A DNA stretch of 64,000 nucleotides from Nymphaea colorata (GCF_008831285.2 NC_045143.1:7573503-7637502); one strand, 5' to 3'. Numbered from the stretch's first letter, positions 11,950 to 23,566 are shown. Notes: generated by a model not told the origin, from the sequence alone. Made by a program: numbers and translations.

Positions 11950-11983
11950 TAGGGTTTTTGTGAGGCATAGAGATGTAGGGTTT
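11950..11983 (-). promoter_or_regulatory. Two telo-boxes (AAACCCTA) upstream of OSGEP
   Basis: AAACCCTA reads on the minus strand at 11950-11957 and 11976-11983, about 80-113 bp upstream of the OSGEP ATG. Telo-boxes of this sequence are common near the transcription start of plant genes for ribosomal proteins and translation factors and act with other elements in dividing cells (established). Their place here fits the role of t6A in translation. Whether they lie in the promoter or the 5' leader cannot be told from sequence. Confidence 0.6.
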
Positions 11984-11984
11984 A

Positions 11985-14640
11985 AGGAAGAAAGCTCAAC
12001 AAGATCAATGGCGGGATGTTTCAGATGGGACGAGCGGATCAGGCCAAACAACGTATCACCATCCAACCGCCAACAATGAAATCCTGGCCGCCCATCGTGC
12101 TCAGGCTTCAACTACCTTCCCGCTCCCACGTTTTACAGAATTACGCGGACGGTAACAAACGCCGCGGGTGTTTGCCATCTTCCATGATTTCATCCACAAA
12201 ATGGAATTTTTCAGATTTTATGGTGAAAAAAAAAAAAACACAACCAACGGGAAATGATATGCATATTAAATTAACAAAAAATATTAAAATTTCTATAGTA
12301 GAGTTCAAGAAATATTCATGCCAGAAAGAAATTTTTAGTTGTGAAGACTGAAGCACCAGCCACTAATAAAAAACAAGATTGATAGCTTCGGATTTGACAT
12401 ACTTAGAATTTGAAAACTGTCCTCTGATCTTAAATGCCATGAAGCCTACGCTTCTTACCAAAAAAAAAAAAAAAGACCGACTCAAGGTTGAGGCAGGGCT
12501 GTGAGGCGCACCCCTGAAGTTTAGTTTCTTTAATTAAAAAAATTAAAATTAAATGAAAATGATTGAAGTTTCACACATAGCCCTAATTAACCACGTTTGT
12601 ATCCCTAAATCTCTTATTCTCAATTCAAATCACCTGTGAAATTCAACCATCTCATCTGCAAGCTTTGAAATTGCTAGAGGTTGGAGGCTGGAGCTGCGGC
12701 TGGTGGAAGCTTGGAGCCATCACCCAACGTCAGAAATTCACCCAACGTCAGAAATTCTTTGCACCCAACGTCAGAAATTCTTTGCAATTGTAAGCCTCTT
12801 TGAATCTCTTTCTCTCTATGAATGATATGTTCCTTCTTTGAGTTTTTTTCTCTCCATGGCTAGCGCTGGCCACCCCTCTTGCTCTCTGGCGGTCAGAGTT
12901 GCCGCCCTCTGCCGCTCTTCGTAGTGGGTATGTTGCTCAGTGACTAGTTGCTTTCAAACGGTAAAAAAATTTTACAACGAAAAAAAAATGAGTTTTCTAC
13001 CAAACAGCTTCTGCCTTATGATTTTATTGCAAAATGGTATATGAATTTGTGTGGTTTACAAATTAGTACCCATCTTCATTCATATCTTGGGTGTATTTCC
13101 TACTTTTTTATTCTAACTTTGTCTTTTCCTCTTTTTGCTTGGATTTTTTTTCTTTTTTCAATTAAATTGCTGTATAGTAATTGGGTGTGAACGGCGACTG
13201 TGCAGGACATGCATTGTCAAGGACATCAGTTGAGGCAAACTCCGCCGCCTCTTCGATACCAGTGAGCTTTAAATTTATCATTAAAAAGAAATTGAAGAAA
13301 TCCTGTGGTGAAGTTGTTATTAGCATTTAGCGGTATATGGGATCACTGTCCATAGTTATGGAGGTTGGTTACTTATGTTTTAAGCCGCAAATAGTTGTTT
13401 TTAATTGTCAATGTAACGTTCAAAATCGTTTTTTTTTTCTGGTTTTTTGCTTTTGCCTTCTCTTCCCGCTTTCCTCTTAGATACGTCGCCTCTTTCTTGT
13501 ATACGTCGTCAAGCGTTGGTGGTATTTGAGGGTGTATTTATTTGGATTTACAAATTGTTGTGGTTTGCTAATTGTTTTTATTGTTTATTGATATGCTTAG
13601 TATTATAGTCATTTTTTTTCAGTTTTATTATTATTTTTATAAATATTATATAATTCACAAATTTGTCCGTGAAGCTTACGCTTCAATTAATGTCTCGCCT
13701 CGCCTCACTTTCTCGCCTTTTACAACATTGTTAAATACAAACTTTTTTTCAATGCAAAAAGTGAAAATTTTGATTTTAAGTGTGGATCTTTAAGTCTAAC
13801 CTGAGTTCGATGAACCATAGATTTTACCGTGAATTAATGAAATACCCTTGAGGCTTAAATAGCAAGAAAATTTATTAAAGGGATTAGTAAATGTTTGAGA
13901 AGCAATTTATAGATAAACATGCAAATGTTCGGGTCCCAATATGCAAATAATGAAATTTCATGCAACTGCCTACACGACCCACGTATGTCTCCGTTTCTAC
14001 TTCTTTCTCACCATACACAGTCTCTATGTAGTTTGAAAATTGGCTTCCTTTCCTCCAATTTGCTTGGAAAGCACTGCCTCTTTGTAATATTTTCAAAAAT
14101 CACATGCTTCCTCAATTTCAATTATACTTCATGCAGGTTTCCTAATCTTTTTTCCTCTCTCAACAAGTTGATCTTAAATCCTTGGCTTTGGTACAACCCC
14201 TTAATGCATTTATAGATAACTACTGGGCTGCCACTTGTTTTTCCTTATTGTTGCAAGAGCCTTTCATATAGTTGTCAACAAACTCATATTATATATAGTT
14301 TTTGGTATAACAAAATCATGGAAAAATCATACTTAAATTTCAATGAATATTGTTATAACACCCATTGAGTGCATTGCAGATTGAAAAGGTCAATCACACG
14401 CTTCAAAAGAAAGAATATTTAACGTGGTACGACTATGCAGTCTATGTGCATGGTTTCCTCATTATCTCTCAAAAAAATGCAATGAAATGGGAGATTTCAC
14501 TAAGTAGTTATTTAAAGTACAAGATGGGTTCAATGGGAAAGGTAGAACAAATTTTTGGAGGGAGCACTCATATACATAACAGACTAAATATTTAAAAATA
14601 TTAATAGAAAATAAAGAAACCTTAATTTCATATGTGGTTC
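11985..14640. other. Intergenic DNA right of OSGEP
   Basis: Beyond the OSGEP promoter area the DNA is AT-rich and without recognisable genes. A GAAGCCTACGCTTC-type palindromic box near 12437 and a related GAAGCTTACGCTTC box near 13671 are about 1.2 kb apart and each is followed by GAGGCG or GCCTCGC-like sequence, which may mark the ends of an old transposon. A polypyrimidine stretch and several poly-A runs fill the rest. Confidence 0.4.
12721..12786 (+). repeat. Three-copy tandem repeat, 18-23 bp units
   Basis: CACCCAACGTCAGAAATT occurs three times in a row, the last two copies followed by CTTTG. It lies in intergenic DNA and has no coding role that I can see. Confidence 0.9.
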
Positions 14641-14645
14641 GATGG

Positions 14646-14777
14646 TGGGGTTGTTTAGCATTAATAACACCTTTCATTATTGATGGAACATTTGGTTCAA
14701 GTGTTTCATTAATTTGCTTCAATCTTTAGGTAGATTCATGTAACATTCACAGGACGTTCCTAATGGCCAAAAAACCA
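14646..14777. mobile_element. Degenerate copy of a dispersed TTGTTTRGYA miniature element
   Basis: It begins GGGTTGTTTAGCATTAATAA and contains the family core TTTGCTTCAATCTTT followed by GGTAGATTCATGTAACATTCAC, which also occurs near 30369-30405 and, in altered form, at 37320-37390, 38690-38730 and 58648-58670. The right end is poorly defined, near AATGGCCAAAAAACCATT. No coding capacity. Confidence 0.5.
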
Positions 14778-15278
14778 TTATAAATAATATTTTCCTTAAT
14801 AAGCTGAGACAAATATTTTTTATTTTTCTCAATACAATTACAATGAATTTAGTTTCCAAATACAACATTGATGTGCTTGTAATGTGTATTTCACATTCTA
14901 TCTATTTTAGTGTTGATTTGCTTGGTATGCATATCTCTCTTTCCTTGTATTTTATTGTGGTTAAGAACTTCAAGCGAAAACTTCTTTACTAAGTAGTTGG
15001 ACGAGTTGCTGAATATGAAAAGGAGAGTTGCCTATAATCAAATGCCATCAACATGTATGAAATGAAGAGAATGCGATGCTTGTTAAAACACATAATGAAT
15101 GACATATCAATATAGAAAACCAGAAAGCCCAAACTAAGTAGAGAGGAGCTCAACTACTGGTACCAGACTTATGGAGTCTGCTTTAAGCCATATAAGGCCT
15201 CATTGGGCTTACAAAACATACGTGGATGTTGTGGGTCAATAAAACCTTAAGACTCACTCATATAAACATCTTCTCAAA

Positions 15279-15472
15279 CAAGGGTGGAGGGAAAGGGGCG
15301 CCTGCAGGGGCTATGCCCCCGCCTCCACCCCTCACATTTTAAAAACTTTAAAAATTTATATGCATATGTAAAAAGGTTTACTTTAATATATATATATATA
15401 TATTTCAGATCCTATTAAAATTTTGAAACTATAGTTCAGCCTTAGTGACAAAAAATTCTTGGCTCGCCCTTG
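15279..15472. mobile_element. hAT-like miniature element inside the copia relic
   Basis: A 194-bp insertion flanked by the 8-bp direct repeat TTCTCAAA (15271-15278 and 15473-15480), with short terminal inverted repeats CAAGGGTGGAG and, from the right end, CAAGGGCGAGCC. Eight-bp target duplications and CARGGGYG-type ends are typical of hAT elements. Taking it out rejoins the interrupted RT fragments. The interior is AT-rich with a (TA)n run. It is related to the element at 16203-16547, sharing CTATTAAAATTTTGAAACTATAG-like sequence. Confidence 0.82.
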
Positions 15473-16202
15473 TTCTCAAAGGATTGAGGAAAATGTAGTG
15501 TACATCAAGTTGATGAATATGCCAAGGGAAATAGATGGTAATAGCCATGATGATCTGAATAGTGGTATGTCTTAACAACTGGGCTAAATGTGTCATAATA
15601 ATCAGTATCTACTTCTTCTTGAGTGAACCCTTTAGCCACAAGACAGCCTTTTAGAGAATTCAACTGCACCATCAAACTTATGTTTCACCTAAAACAGGGA
15701 TTTATTGCCAATAAAATTGCGCAACTGGTTTTCTGCTCACAAAATTGGTGTGTAATGACTAAAATGGCCCTGATCAAGTAAAAAAAATGAGGTTTTTTTT
15801 AAAGGAAAAAAAGGGTTACAAAAAACTAAAAGCCGAAAATGTACAATTTCTTTATAAAAATTTTCCTTTTTTTTAGTGTATATTTGTTGTGTTCACAATG
15901 CAACTCGATCGTAGGCTGGTCAGGATGGCACATGGGTTCAACTATTGTTTCTCATGATAGGAAATAACTCCTCAAAGCTGCCAGTGGTAGTGTTTAGATG
16001 CTTGCTTGAAGGCAGTAGGCTCTATGTCAGATGATCTTAAAAAAGGTCGGATGGTAGAGAGGAGAAGACAAGGTTTCAAACAGCTAGTTTGAGATCGAAT
16101 GACCACAGGATGGGCTCGACTGGGTGGATTTGGTTCAGCTAGTGAGAGAGATAGATGATTATCATGATGTGTTGTACGGCGGGAGAGCAACATCATGGGA
16201 GG

Positions 16203-16547
16203 CAGTAGCGAAGCTAGAAAATTTGGCTGGAAGGGCACTGGTAAACTCAAATCGGGGGGGGGGGGGGGGGGGGGCACCCATATATGTATAAAAGTAAATA
16301 TGTAAATGTGCCGAGGTAAAAATAAAGAAAGTTTAAGTTGGTGAGCAGCCCACATGTGGCTCTCCCATTGGGGGTGGCCCCAGGGGGCCAGCAGAAAAAG
16401 AATTAAATTTACATGTAAATATTCAAAAAATTCATGTATCTTATATAAAAATTTTGGAAGTTTATATTTTGGTTTCTATTAAAATTTTAAAACTATAATT
16501 TGGCCCTTCTCATGAAAAATTTGTGGCTCCGCCCCTGTTTGCCACTA
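16203..16547. mobile_element. Second miniature element of the GGCGGAGCC type, with 21-G run
   Basis: The left end reads CAGTAGCGAAGCTAGAAAATTT; the right end, on the other strand, CAGGGGCGGAGCCACAAATTT. ATGGGAGG occurs just left (16195-16202) and again at 16548-16555, fitting a target-site duplication with about 10 extra bases at the right. The interior right half resembles the 15279-15472 element (CTATTAAAATTTTRAAACTAT). It contains an uninterrupted run of 21 G at 16254-16274. The insertion separates the copia integrase fragment from the RT fragment. Confidence 0.65.
16254..16274 (+). repeat. Poly-G run of 21
   Basis: Twenty-one consecutive G residues within the miniature element at 16203-16547. 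A run this long could form a G-quadruplex and is prone to length errors in sequencing and assembly, so the exact count should be treated as approximate. Confidence 0.9.
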
Positions 16548-16839
16548 ATGGGAGGAAGCGGATGAGTCCCACTTAGCACAAGTTGATGAGCTATCTTGAA
16601 GAAGAGCCAGCAGGAAAATGGGTGAGGAAACTGGTGTCTGGGTAGGGACAAATGGCTTAGAAATGGGAACAGAGCTAGGGTGGTGGAGATGGTTCAAGTG
16701 TAGTGTCCTTAGAAGCAGGATACAGAACTTGTCTTTACTGAAAACATCATCATGGCTAATAAAAATGTGATCAACATGAAAATCATAGCAAAAGTATCCT
16801 CGATGTTCCCCAATGTAGCCAAGGAAAAGACATTTCATA

Positions 16840-18480
16840 GTCCAAAATCTGTCTTATGTGAGTTGTATTAATGCCTTAGAACAATTGAGTAAGTGTTTGA
16901 ACCAGCACAAGCAATTAGGTGTCGCTCTAAAGACCGAAGAAGAATGCTTGGCCAGGTCTATTGTGGACTAACTGCATTTAATATGAACTCTAAGGAGTTG
17001 ACGAGAAGTATAACAAACTGTTTCAGGAATCTACTATAAAGATTGGAAAGTTTTACGAAATGCTGTGTTAATAAATTTGTCCCTTTGATCAGATTCATGG
17101 AACTGTTTCTTATTGCCAAAAGATCTCTAAATCGTAAAATTTTTTCAAAAAACCATATGTTGTAACTTAACTATTGACATATACTATCTGATGTTGGTGG
17201 CCCCTTGTCAGCAACTCTTCGTGATGATTTGGAATGTTAAAGTACTTTATAAGGTGAAATGTACGTACACGCTAATTAGATCACATAAATAAGAATCAGA
17301 GGCATCACAATTTATGTGGGAAGAAGATGAAAATTTCTTGGAGTCAAATGTAGGAGATTGCATGTTAAAACCAAGTGATATTGAAGATCGTCCTCGCAGA
17401 ACAATAATGTCTACTCAAGGCAAACTGAAAAGTTCAAGTGCATGTATGCCGTGGTGCATGGTTTTTTGTTTTGATATATATTTTCGTTTGTTGTTTCCAT
17501 CTTTTTATTAGAAATTGTGAATCCTGGATCTTTTATTTCTAAATTTGCATTCTACCTTATTTTTTGTCTCAATGCTTCATAGGTAAGCAGTTTTTGTAGA
17601 GCTGCAGCAGAGGAATGTAAAAAGATTACAAATGCACCACAAGACTACCGATGTAGTTTTCCAGAGAAAACGTAGAATTAACATACAAAGAAGTCTAGGT
17701 CCTGCTCGGAACCACTAGCATATGTATTAGAATGATGTTTGATAAGAAAAACATAGGTTGAGTTCTCGGAACACATGTTCTTACAAGATGTGTATAAAGA
17801 ATATGATGTTCTTGATTCAGAAAATATGATATGTTTGAGTCCAATGTTAATTTATTTGATGCCTTAAGGTCATAATATTATTCTTAATCAAATACCCTCA
17901 AAAAGATATTTCATGGCCTGAATGTTTCACTGAAAATCATAAATTATTTCAATAAATTAGCTCCCCAAATCGTCACAAGCTGCAGCACGCTGGATGATTT
18001 TCTAAGAAAAAAGATCAACTGGGTTTGATTGAATATAAACGGGCAGATGAAACAACTTATCGCATAACAAACTATCATTTGATAAACAAAGTCCTATTGC
18101 CTAGGTGTGGACAAAAAACTGATGTATTTATATTTATTCCATCCTTATAGAAGCAAAGAGATCGACACAATCACACATATAGTTGGTTCTCTTGTCATGT
18201 CTGCATGTGAAAAGAGAATTTATCTTTTCGCTCTTTAGACAAGACGTGTAGGCATCTTGACTGGAAAATACGACAATGCAGACGGGAGTATCTGGGTTTC
18301 CACGATATATTGTTTCCTTTATGGAATCCAGCTGGGGAGAAAGCCCTTGATCTTTTAATTAGTTTATTGCTTGAAAGCTTCCTCTATAATGAGCCTGAAA
18401 CACAAAACACACATAAATCATGAATTTATTGGTTGACATTAACTTACAAAACTCACAATGAGGGAACTGGAAGGACCAAT
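16840..18480. other. Gene-poor DNA with one unassigned short frame
   Basis: The only open frame of note, 17314-17511 plus, starts MWEEDENFLESNVGDC and contains an acidic stretch and then DRPRRTIMS; after about 48 residues it becomes hydrophobic and looks like read-through of non-coding DNA. GT follows the coding-like part near 17440, so it could be an exon remnant, but I recognise no family. The rest of the stretch has dense stops in all frames. Confidence 0.35.
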
Positions 18481-18499
18481 TCTTGAAAGCACTCATCTA

Positions 18500-19199
18500 A
18501 TCCTCGTTAAGATCATGACTTGATTTTTACTCTCAGAAATGACTATTTTGAAATTGGTAGATCCCGCACCACTAGGTGAGTATAAAAATTAGACCCTTCA
18601 ATTTTTTTTTAAAAAAAAATTTATACAAGATAAAAACATTCTAATATGTTTAAAAACTAATTTGATATAAAATGTGCTTTAGTTTTAGTTGTTTTTACAA
18701 AAATGGGGATTTCTCCACAATTAAAGTTTTGACGTTATACGAGCTGTTCATTTTATAACTTATTAAAATATCATTAAATTCAAAAAATAATTAACTTAAT
18801 ATATATTTCCCATCAACTTCTTCTTGAGATCATAAAAAAAAACTTTAAACATTGAATTTAAACATCTACTGGTCTAAGACCTACCAATTACTAGTGATTC
18901 TCTACATCTCCACCTACTCTACTAGGCCGACAACAGAATCACAGTGGGAAGATGCTCTTACATCTCCACCGATCAATACGGTGAGTTGCCACATCAGTGA
19001 TCAAATCATCAGAACCTTTATTTTGGGCCTCACAAATGATTGGTTGCAATGTTAAGGCCAACATATTACCATATCACTTGATGTGCTCTGGCAAGATATG
19101 GTGCTTACAAAGGTTGACAGATCATGTGACACCGGATCGATACTGCTCTCAATTGTCAATCGTTAAGATCTTGATTTGATTTTAGTTGGAGAAATGACG

Positions 19200-19279
<80 letters not shown>

Positions 19280-19430
19280 TGATTGGTAGGTACTATACCA
19301 TTTAGGTATGGAATAAAAACTAAACTTCTTAAATTCATATTAAAAAGTGTTTCAAATAAAATATGAACCTTCTAATTTGCTTATAAATACTAATTTAATA
19401 TAAATCATATTTTAGTTCCAGTTTGAAAGG
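18500..19430. repeat. Diverged ~200-bp direct repeat pair; second copy carries an AT microsatellite
   Basis: 18500-18700 and 19155-19430 share, in order, CGTTAAGATC, ACTTGATTTT or TTTGATTTT, AGAAATGAC, ATTGGTAGRT, a CCACTAGGT or CCATTTAGGT box, AAAAAYTARAC, TTCTAATWTG, and a final TTTAGTTYYAGTT. The second copy is interrupted by the (TA)n tract at 19202-19276. The pair may be the ends of a small transposon or a local duplication of one. Confidence 0.6.
19202..19276 (+). repeat. (TA)n microsatellite, ~75 bp
   Basis: An uninterrupted TA dinucleotide tract of about 37 units. It lies inside the second copy of the 18500-19430 repeat; the first copy lacks it, so the tract expanded or arose after duplication. 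Confidence 0.95.
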
Positions 19431-19794
19431 AGATATTTTTTCTTTCCTCTCTTTCTCTCTCCGCACTTTTTTCTTGGAGGGGACATACCGAGAGAAGGCC
19501 GAAGCCCCTTCCCTGAAAGCGAAACCTCAGTTGTTTTCCATTTGTCTGATGGGGAAACATATATTTTACTGCAAACTTGGCATATATATACATAGTTAGA
19601 AAAAAATAATAAAAAGAATGGGTAGTCATTTGGTATTAGTTAACAAATTTTCTATTGTTTTTCTCTCAATCATTTATCTTGAAAATATCAATGACAAAGA
19701 TGATTCTTTACAGATGATACCTATCAATTTCTCTCTTTGTTTATTTCTCTTGGTGATAGGCATTTTTGACATCTAGCATTACTTCACATCTTTT

Positions 19795-20025
19795 TTTCTT
19801 TATTTTTCTCTCAACCCTCTATCTTATTTTGATGGACGACACTGGTTAGATGGTTAGGTGACTTTGGATAGCCAGATATATCATTCACTCACTATATGTA
19901 CACACACATACACCTCTGTAGAGATATATCATTCACTCACTATATATATACACACACATTACCTGGCCACCTAACTATGGCCTTCCATATGATGCAAATA
20001 GATGGTTGAGAGAAAAATAAGGAAA
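19795..20025. repeat. Imperfect inverted repeat enclosing a 48-bp tandem duplication
   Basis: The left arm (about 19798-19857: TTTATTTTTCTCTCAACC, then CTCTATCTTATTTTG and GGTTAGATGGTTAGG) pairs with the right arm (about 19970-20022: CCTAACTATGG, then TAGATGGTTGAGAGAAAAAT). Between the arms GATATATCATTCACTCAC occurs at 19875 and 19923. The layout resembles a fold-back miniature transposon, but I could not define its ends. Confidence 0.6.
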
Positions 20026-20394
20026 AAAATATGAGAACTAATACTATATAACAAAAAAGTTAATCACCTTTTTTTTTCTCTTAACCATCATCATGATGAA
20101 TTTGCTAATGCAGATTAGATGGTTGCTGAGTTTAAAAAACTGGAGTCACCATTCAATTTTTTAATATAAATAAAAGATTTGTCTTATGGTTGACCACCTA
20201 TTTATTAACTTTTAATTGAACAATTATTCATTGTTTGTCTAAATGTTAAACATCTTTGTGTAACTATTCATAGACAGTTTGAATTGAGAGCAAGTTCTAT
20301 CCACTGCTACGTGTATATAACAAGTGTGCGCTAGATAGGAGTCATACTATTAATATATATATTTACTTTTGTGCCCCAACATTGTATATGCATG

Positions 20395-20645
20395 TGCAAG
20401 AGATAATAAATATATATGAAATAATAAGATTTACAAAATAATGAGATAACGGTAAACACAAGTATGAAATAATGTTTATTTGATAATGAAAGTTTTATGA
20501 GACAATGAGATAACATTAAACATAAGTATGAGATCATGTTTATAAAATAATAGAATATTTATGAGATAATGGATGGATGTATGAGAAAATGGTAAACGTA
20601 AGTATGAGATGATATTTATGAGATAATGAAATAATAGTATGAGTG
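20395..20645 (+). repeat. Degenerate tandem repeat rich in ATGAGATAATG
   Basis: At least three diverged units of roughly 65-85 bp share AATGAGATAAC or AATGGATGGATG, GTAAACRYAAGTATGA and an ATGTTTAT box. No coding content; the strand is purine-rich. Confidence 0.7.
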
Positions 20646-21598
20646 GGACAAAAAAACGAAAAATATTTTTTTACTGCTTAGAATGGTATATTGGTGATAA
20701 CAATATGCATAAATTTTACTTTTATCGAATCGTCAAATCATTTTTTCGTGGTTTTTTTTTTTTGTTCCTACAAAAAGTTCCTTTTTATATTAATCATAAG
20801 CATTTTTTGTCATTACTAAAGTGGTGCATGAAATTTCATACATGAGGATGACGTATATAACCAGTTGCGGTTCCATTCCAGTTTGATATACATCATCTTC
20901 TGGTTTCCTTTATGTGAAAATAGATGTTAGCAACACCAAGGATATCTGACAGCCTCGCCACTTACTTTTTCTCTTACAAAAAAGTGGGCCTTGCTTAACA
21001 CTTTATAACTCAAAAGTGAATGAACAGAAAATTAACGTCTAAAACCACAACAAAAACCATGGAAGTTCGATACATGAAGATTTTGAACTTATTAGCCTTC
21101 GCTTTATTGGCTTATAAAACTTAATTTAAACACTGGAGTTTTGCAATTCATAATGATGAATTTTAAAGGCCGCACCGACGCAAAAAGTGCCAACATGGAT
21201 TAAAATTTTCAAAAATATTACAATGTCACGTTAGTTAAAATAGTAAAATTCTTGCATTCTAGTTGTCAATTAACAGCAAAAAAATTGGCCGTCTTTTAAT
21301 GATTTTACTTCTTGCTGCTTTGTTCACGTCCCTACCTCCTACGACCTAATTTTAATATCGTCCATTGCGGAATTAAGAGGAACCAAAATGGGAAGAAAGA
21401 TATTTCAATTTCTTGATCCATGATTCCCTCTGCATTGTCATTGGTATAAACGAGTTGTTCTTCATGTTGGCACCAGAACCAGAAAGCTGCATCTGTTTTT
21501 GAACTTCCAAACGTGAAGGACACGACCATCTTCCTATAAGGCCAAACTGATACCTAGACTTCTGAAAATGTGTAAGAAATTGAGACCAGTCACCTGCT

Positions 21599-21601
<3 letters not shown>

Positions 21602-21669
<68 letters not shown>
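21602..21669 (+). repeat. Compound (CT)n(AT)n microsatellite
   Basis: A CT tract of about 33 bp runs directly into an AT tract of about 36 bp. Any open frame across it is an artefact of the repeat. Confidence 0.95.
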
Positions 21670-21672
<3 letters not shown>

Positions 21673-23139
21673 GATTCTTCCGCTAAGGGTATGCCTATGA
21701 ACGTTATGGAGCGGTTTGGGAAGAGTAATATTATGTTATTAACTTGTGCATTTAACTCAAAAAATTGGCTAGATTCATTAAAATGTTTTATGAGTTTGTC
21801 CCGCTTTTTGGGTAGATGCAACAGCATACTCTTACTTTTTCCAAACAGCCTTAGTGGCAACCTATATATGTGTAACCATATACACCAGGTTGTTATTTTT
21901 TAAAAAATAAAAACACAGAAGTTTTTTCATTTTCTCTTTTCTTTGTCATTCTCCCAGCCTTTTTCTGTTTTCTCCAATCATCTTTAAGTGATTAATCTTA
22001 TGAAATTAAGGAAAGGAACCTTAAAACCATAACATGTTTCTATATGTTGAGAAAATGAGGAACAACGTGTAACTTTTAGGTGAGCAGAAAAAATATTTCA
22101 TTCTTCCTTCCATCCCCTTAAGTAACAAGGTACCAAGTTGCATGGCCAGTACTAATGCTGGTTCCCCCTTGAGCAAATGATCCTACCTTTTCTCTTGTAT
22201 AGATCCAGGACAGAGATTTGCCGGCACGTTAATAGACCACAAAGCGAGTGATTTTACAGAAACTGTCAGGACATGGATTTGCTCAACTTACCCTTTTCTT
22301 CTTTATTCCTCATGAAACTGCACCGAAGTTGCAGAGGGAGGGAGGCTGTAGCTAACTAGCTTCGTCTCATGCACGTTTAGCGATATTATCTTCTTCAAAA
22401 AAGAAAGGAAAAGAGAGAGAGAGGGAGAAGCCATGCACGATAGCGTCAATACATTTCATTGGCAGCACACAAAACATTTATGAATACATCAATCTCCTTG
22501 TAAAAAATCAAAGGCCCACATATACTGCAAAAAGGTTACATATCTAGAATAAAGCAATAAAGATGCCCCCTCTTTCCCTGGGAGCAGAGCACATCAATGA
22601 CTGTGGCGGAAGAATGCAATCTTATTACAAAAATTACAGTCAAATTCATGCCCATGAAAAAAAATATATAAATAAGAAGACTCAGAAGACACATCAACGA
22701 GATCGACTTATAGGAAACAACCATATACCAGAAAATGAGAGGACAGAGAGGCTGATCTTGACATGTACATATTAGGCAGGGTTTGGGAGAGAAAGTAAGA
22801 CGCTATTGGCAAAAGACAATAAAGAAAATGAAAAAAAAATTATTATGAGAAGTGATAGATAGGCATAACATTGAAGGGAGAACCTGAGACAGGAACAACA
22901 GAGGCAGCCTTTTTCTCCTTTTCCTTTTCTTTTCTTTTTCTCAAGTTATGTTCTTCTTGGTGTTTGCTTTTTTCTCTTTTCTTTTGCTTTTTGGTGATTC
23001 AAACGATATAATTGTACACATGTATTGAAGTTAGTATATGTTGGTCCGATACTTGCATATATATATATATATATATATGGAAAGGATGTGCAGGTTTTTA
23101 TATAACAGTTCGATTGGTTGATGATGCTGTATCTATTTT

Positions 23140-23189
23140 TGGATCTCTCTCCCTTTCTCCCTCTCTCTCTTTCTTGCTCTCTCTCTCTC
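23140..23189 (-). repeat. GA-rich tract directly after the NAC075 stop codon
   Basis: On the minus strand the stop TGA (23192-23190) runs directly into GAGAGAGAGAGAG and further purine-rich repeats to about 23140, so the 3' untranslated region begins with a microsatellite. Length changes here would not alter the protein unless they reached the stop itself. Confidence 0.85.
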
Positions 23190-23534
23190 TCATCCATGGT
23201 GATGTGGATGGTTAGAATCCTGCCAGTAGTACTTCAGCCATTCTGCTTCTTGGGCATTCGTTAACATTGTCGACCCCTGCAAGAATACAGCAGAGAAAAA
23301 CATACATGAGCATTTCTAATTTGGTCTTCCTCTTCTGGAAGAAAGGATAAAAGTATCATGTTTGAATGCTATATATACGTCAAAGCTAGGATCAATAAAT
23401 CAGAAAAGGTCGTTCATTCTTTTATCGAAGGGCACCCTATCAGATAAACTTATGTCTTTTGATGCACCTTCCTTCTTCCCCTTCTCCTTCTTTAATTTGT
23501 CTATTTTCCCCTTTATTGTTTGCAGCCCAATGAA

Positions 23535-23566
<32 letters not shown>

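Larger units (their letters stand above)
15090..16838 (-). mobile_element. Ty1/copia relic with two nested miniature insertions
   Basis: Fragments of a copia polyprotein are recognisable on the minus strand in the expected order. At 16545-16838 is the end of integrase (CLFLGYIGEHRGYFCYD, then FISHDDVF). At about 15480-15720 is the start of reverse transcriptase (VKHKFDG, then GFTQEE and DTFSPVVKT across frame changes). At about 15130-15270 lies the next RT part (EDVYMSE, then EALYGLKQTP). The frames are broken by stops and indels, so this is a dead copy. No LTRs or gag were recognised on either side. Two miniature elements (15279-15472 and about 16203-16547) interrupt it and account for most of the DNA between the fragments. 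Confidence 0.8.
20646..23189. other. Gene-free DNA downstream of NAC075
   Basis: No frame resembles a known family. The right part (about 22900-23189) must include the NAC075 3' untranslated region: a GA-rich tract (minus strand) directly after the stop and an AT tract at 23056-23079. I see no clear poly(A) signal to choose as the end of the transcript. Confidence 0.5.

Noticed and set aside
21568-21903. Plus-strand frame across the CT/AT microsatellite
   Set aside because: The frame consists largely of translated repeat (SLSLS and IYIYI) and has no similarity outside it.
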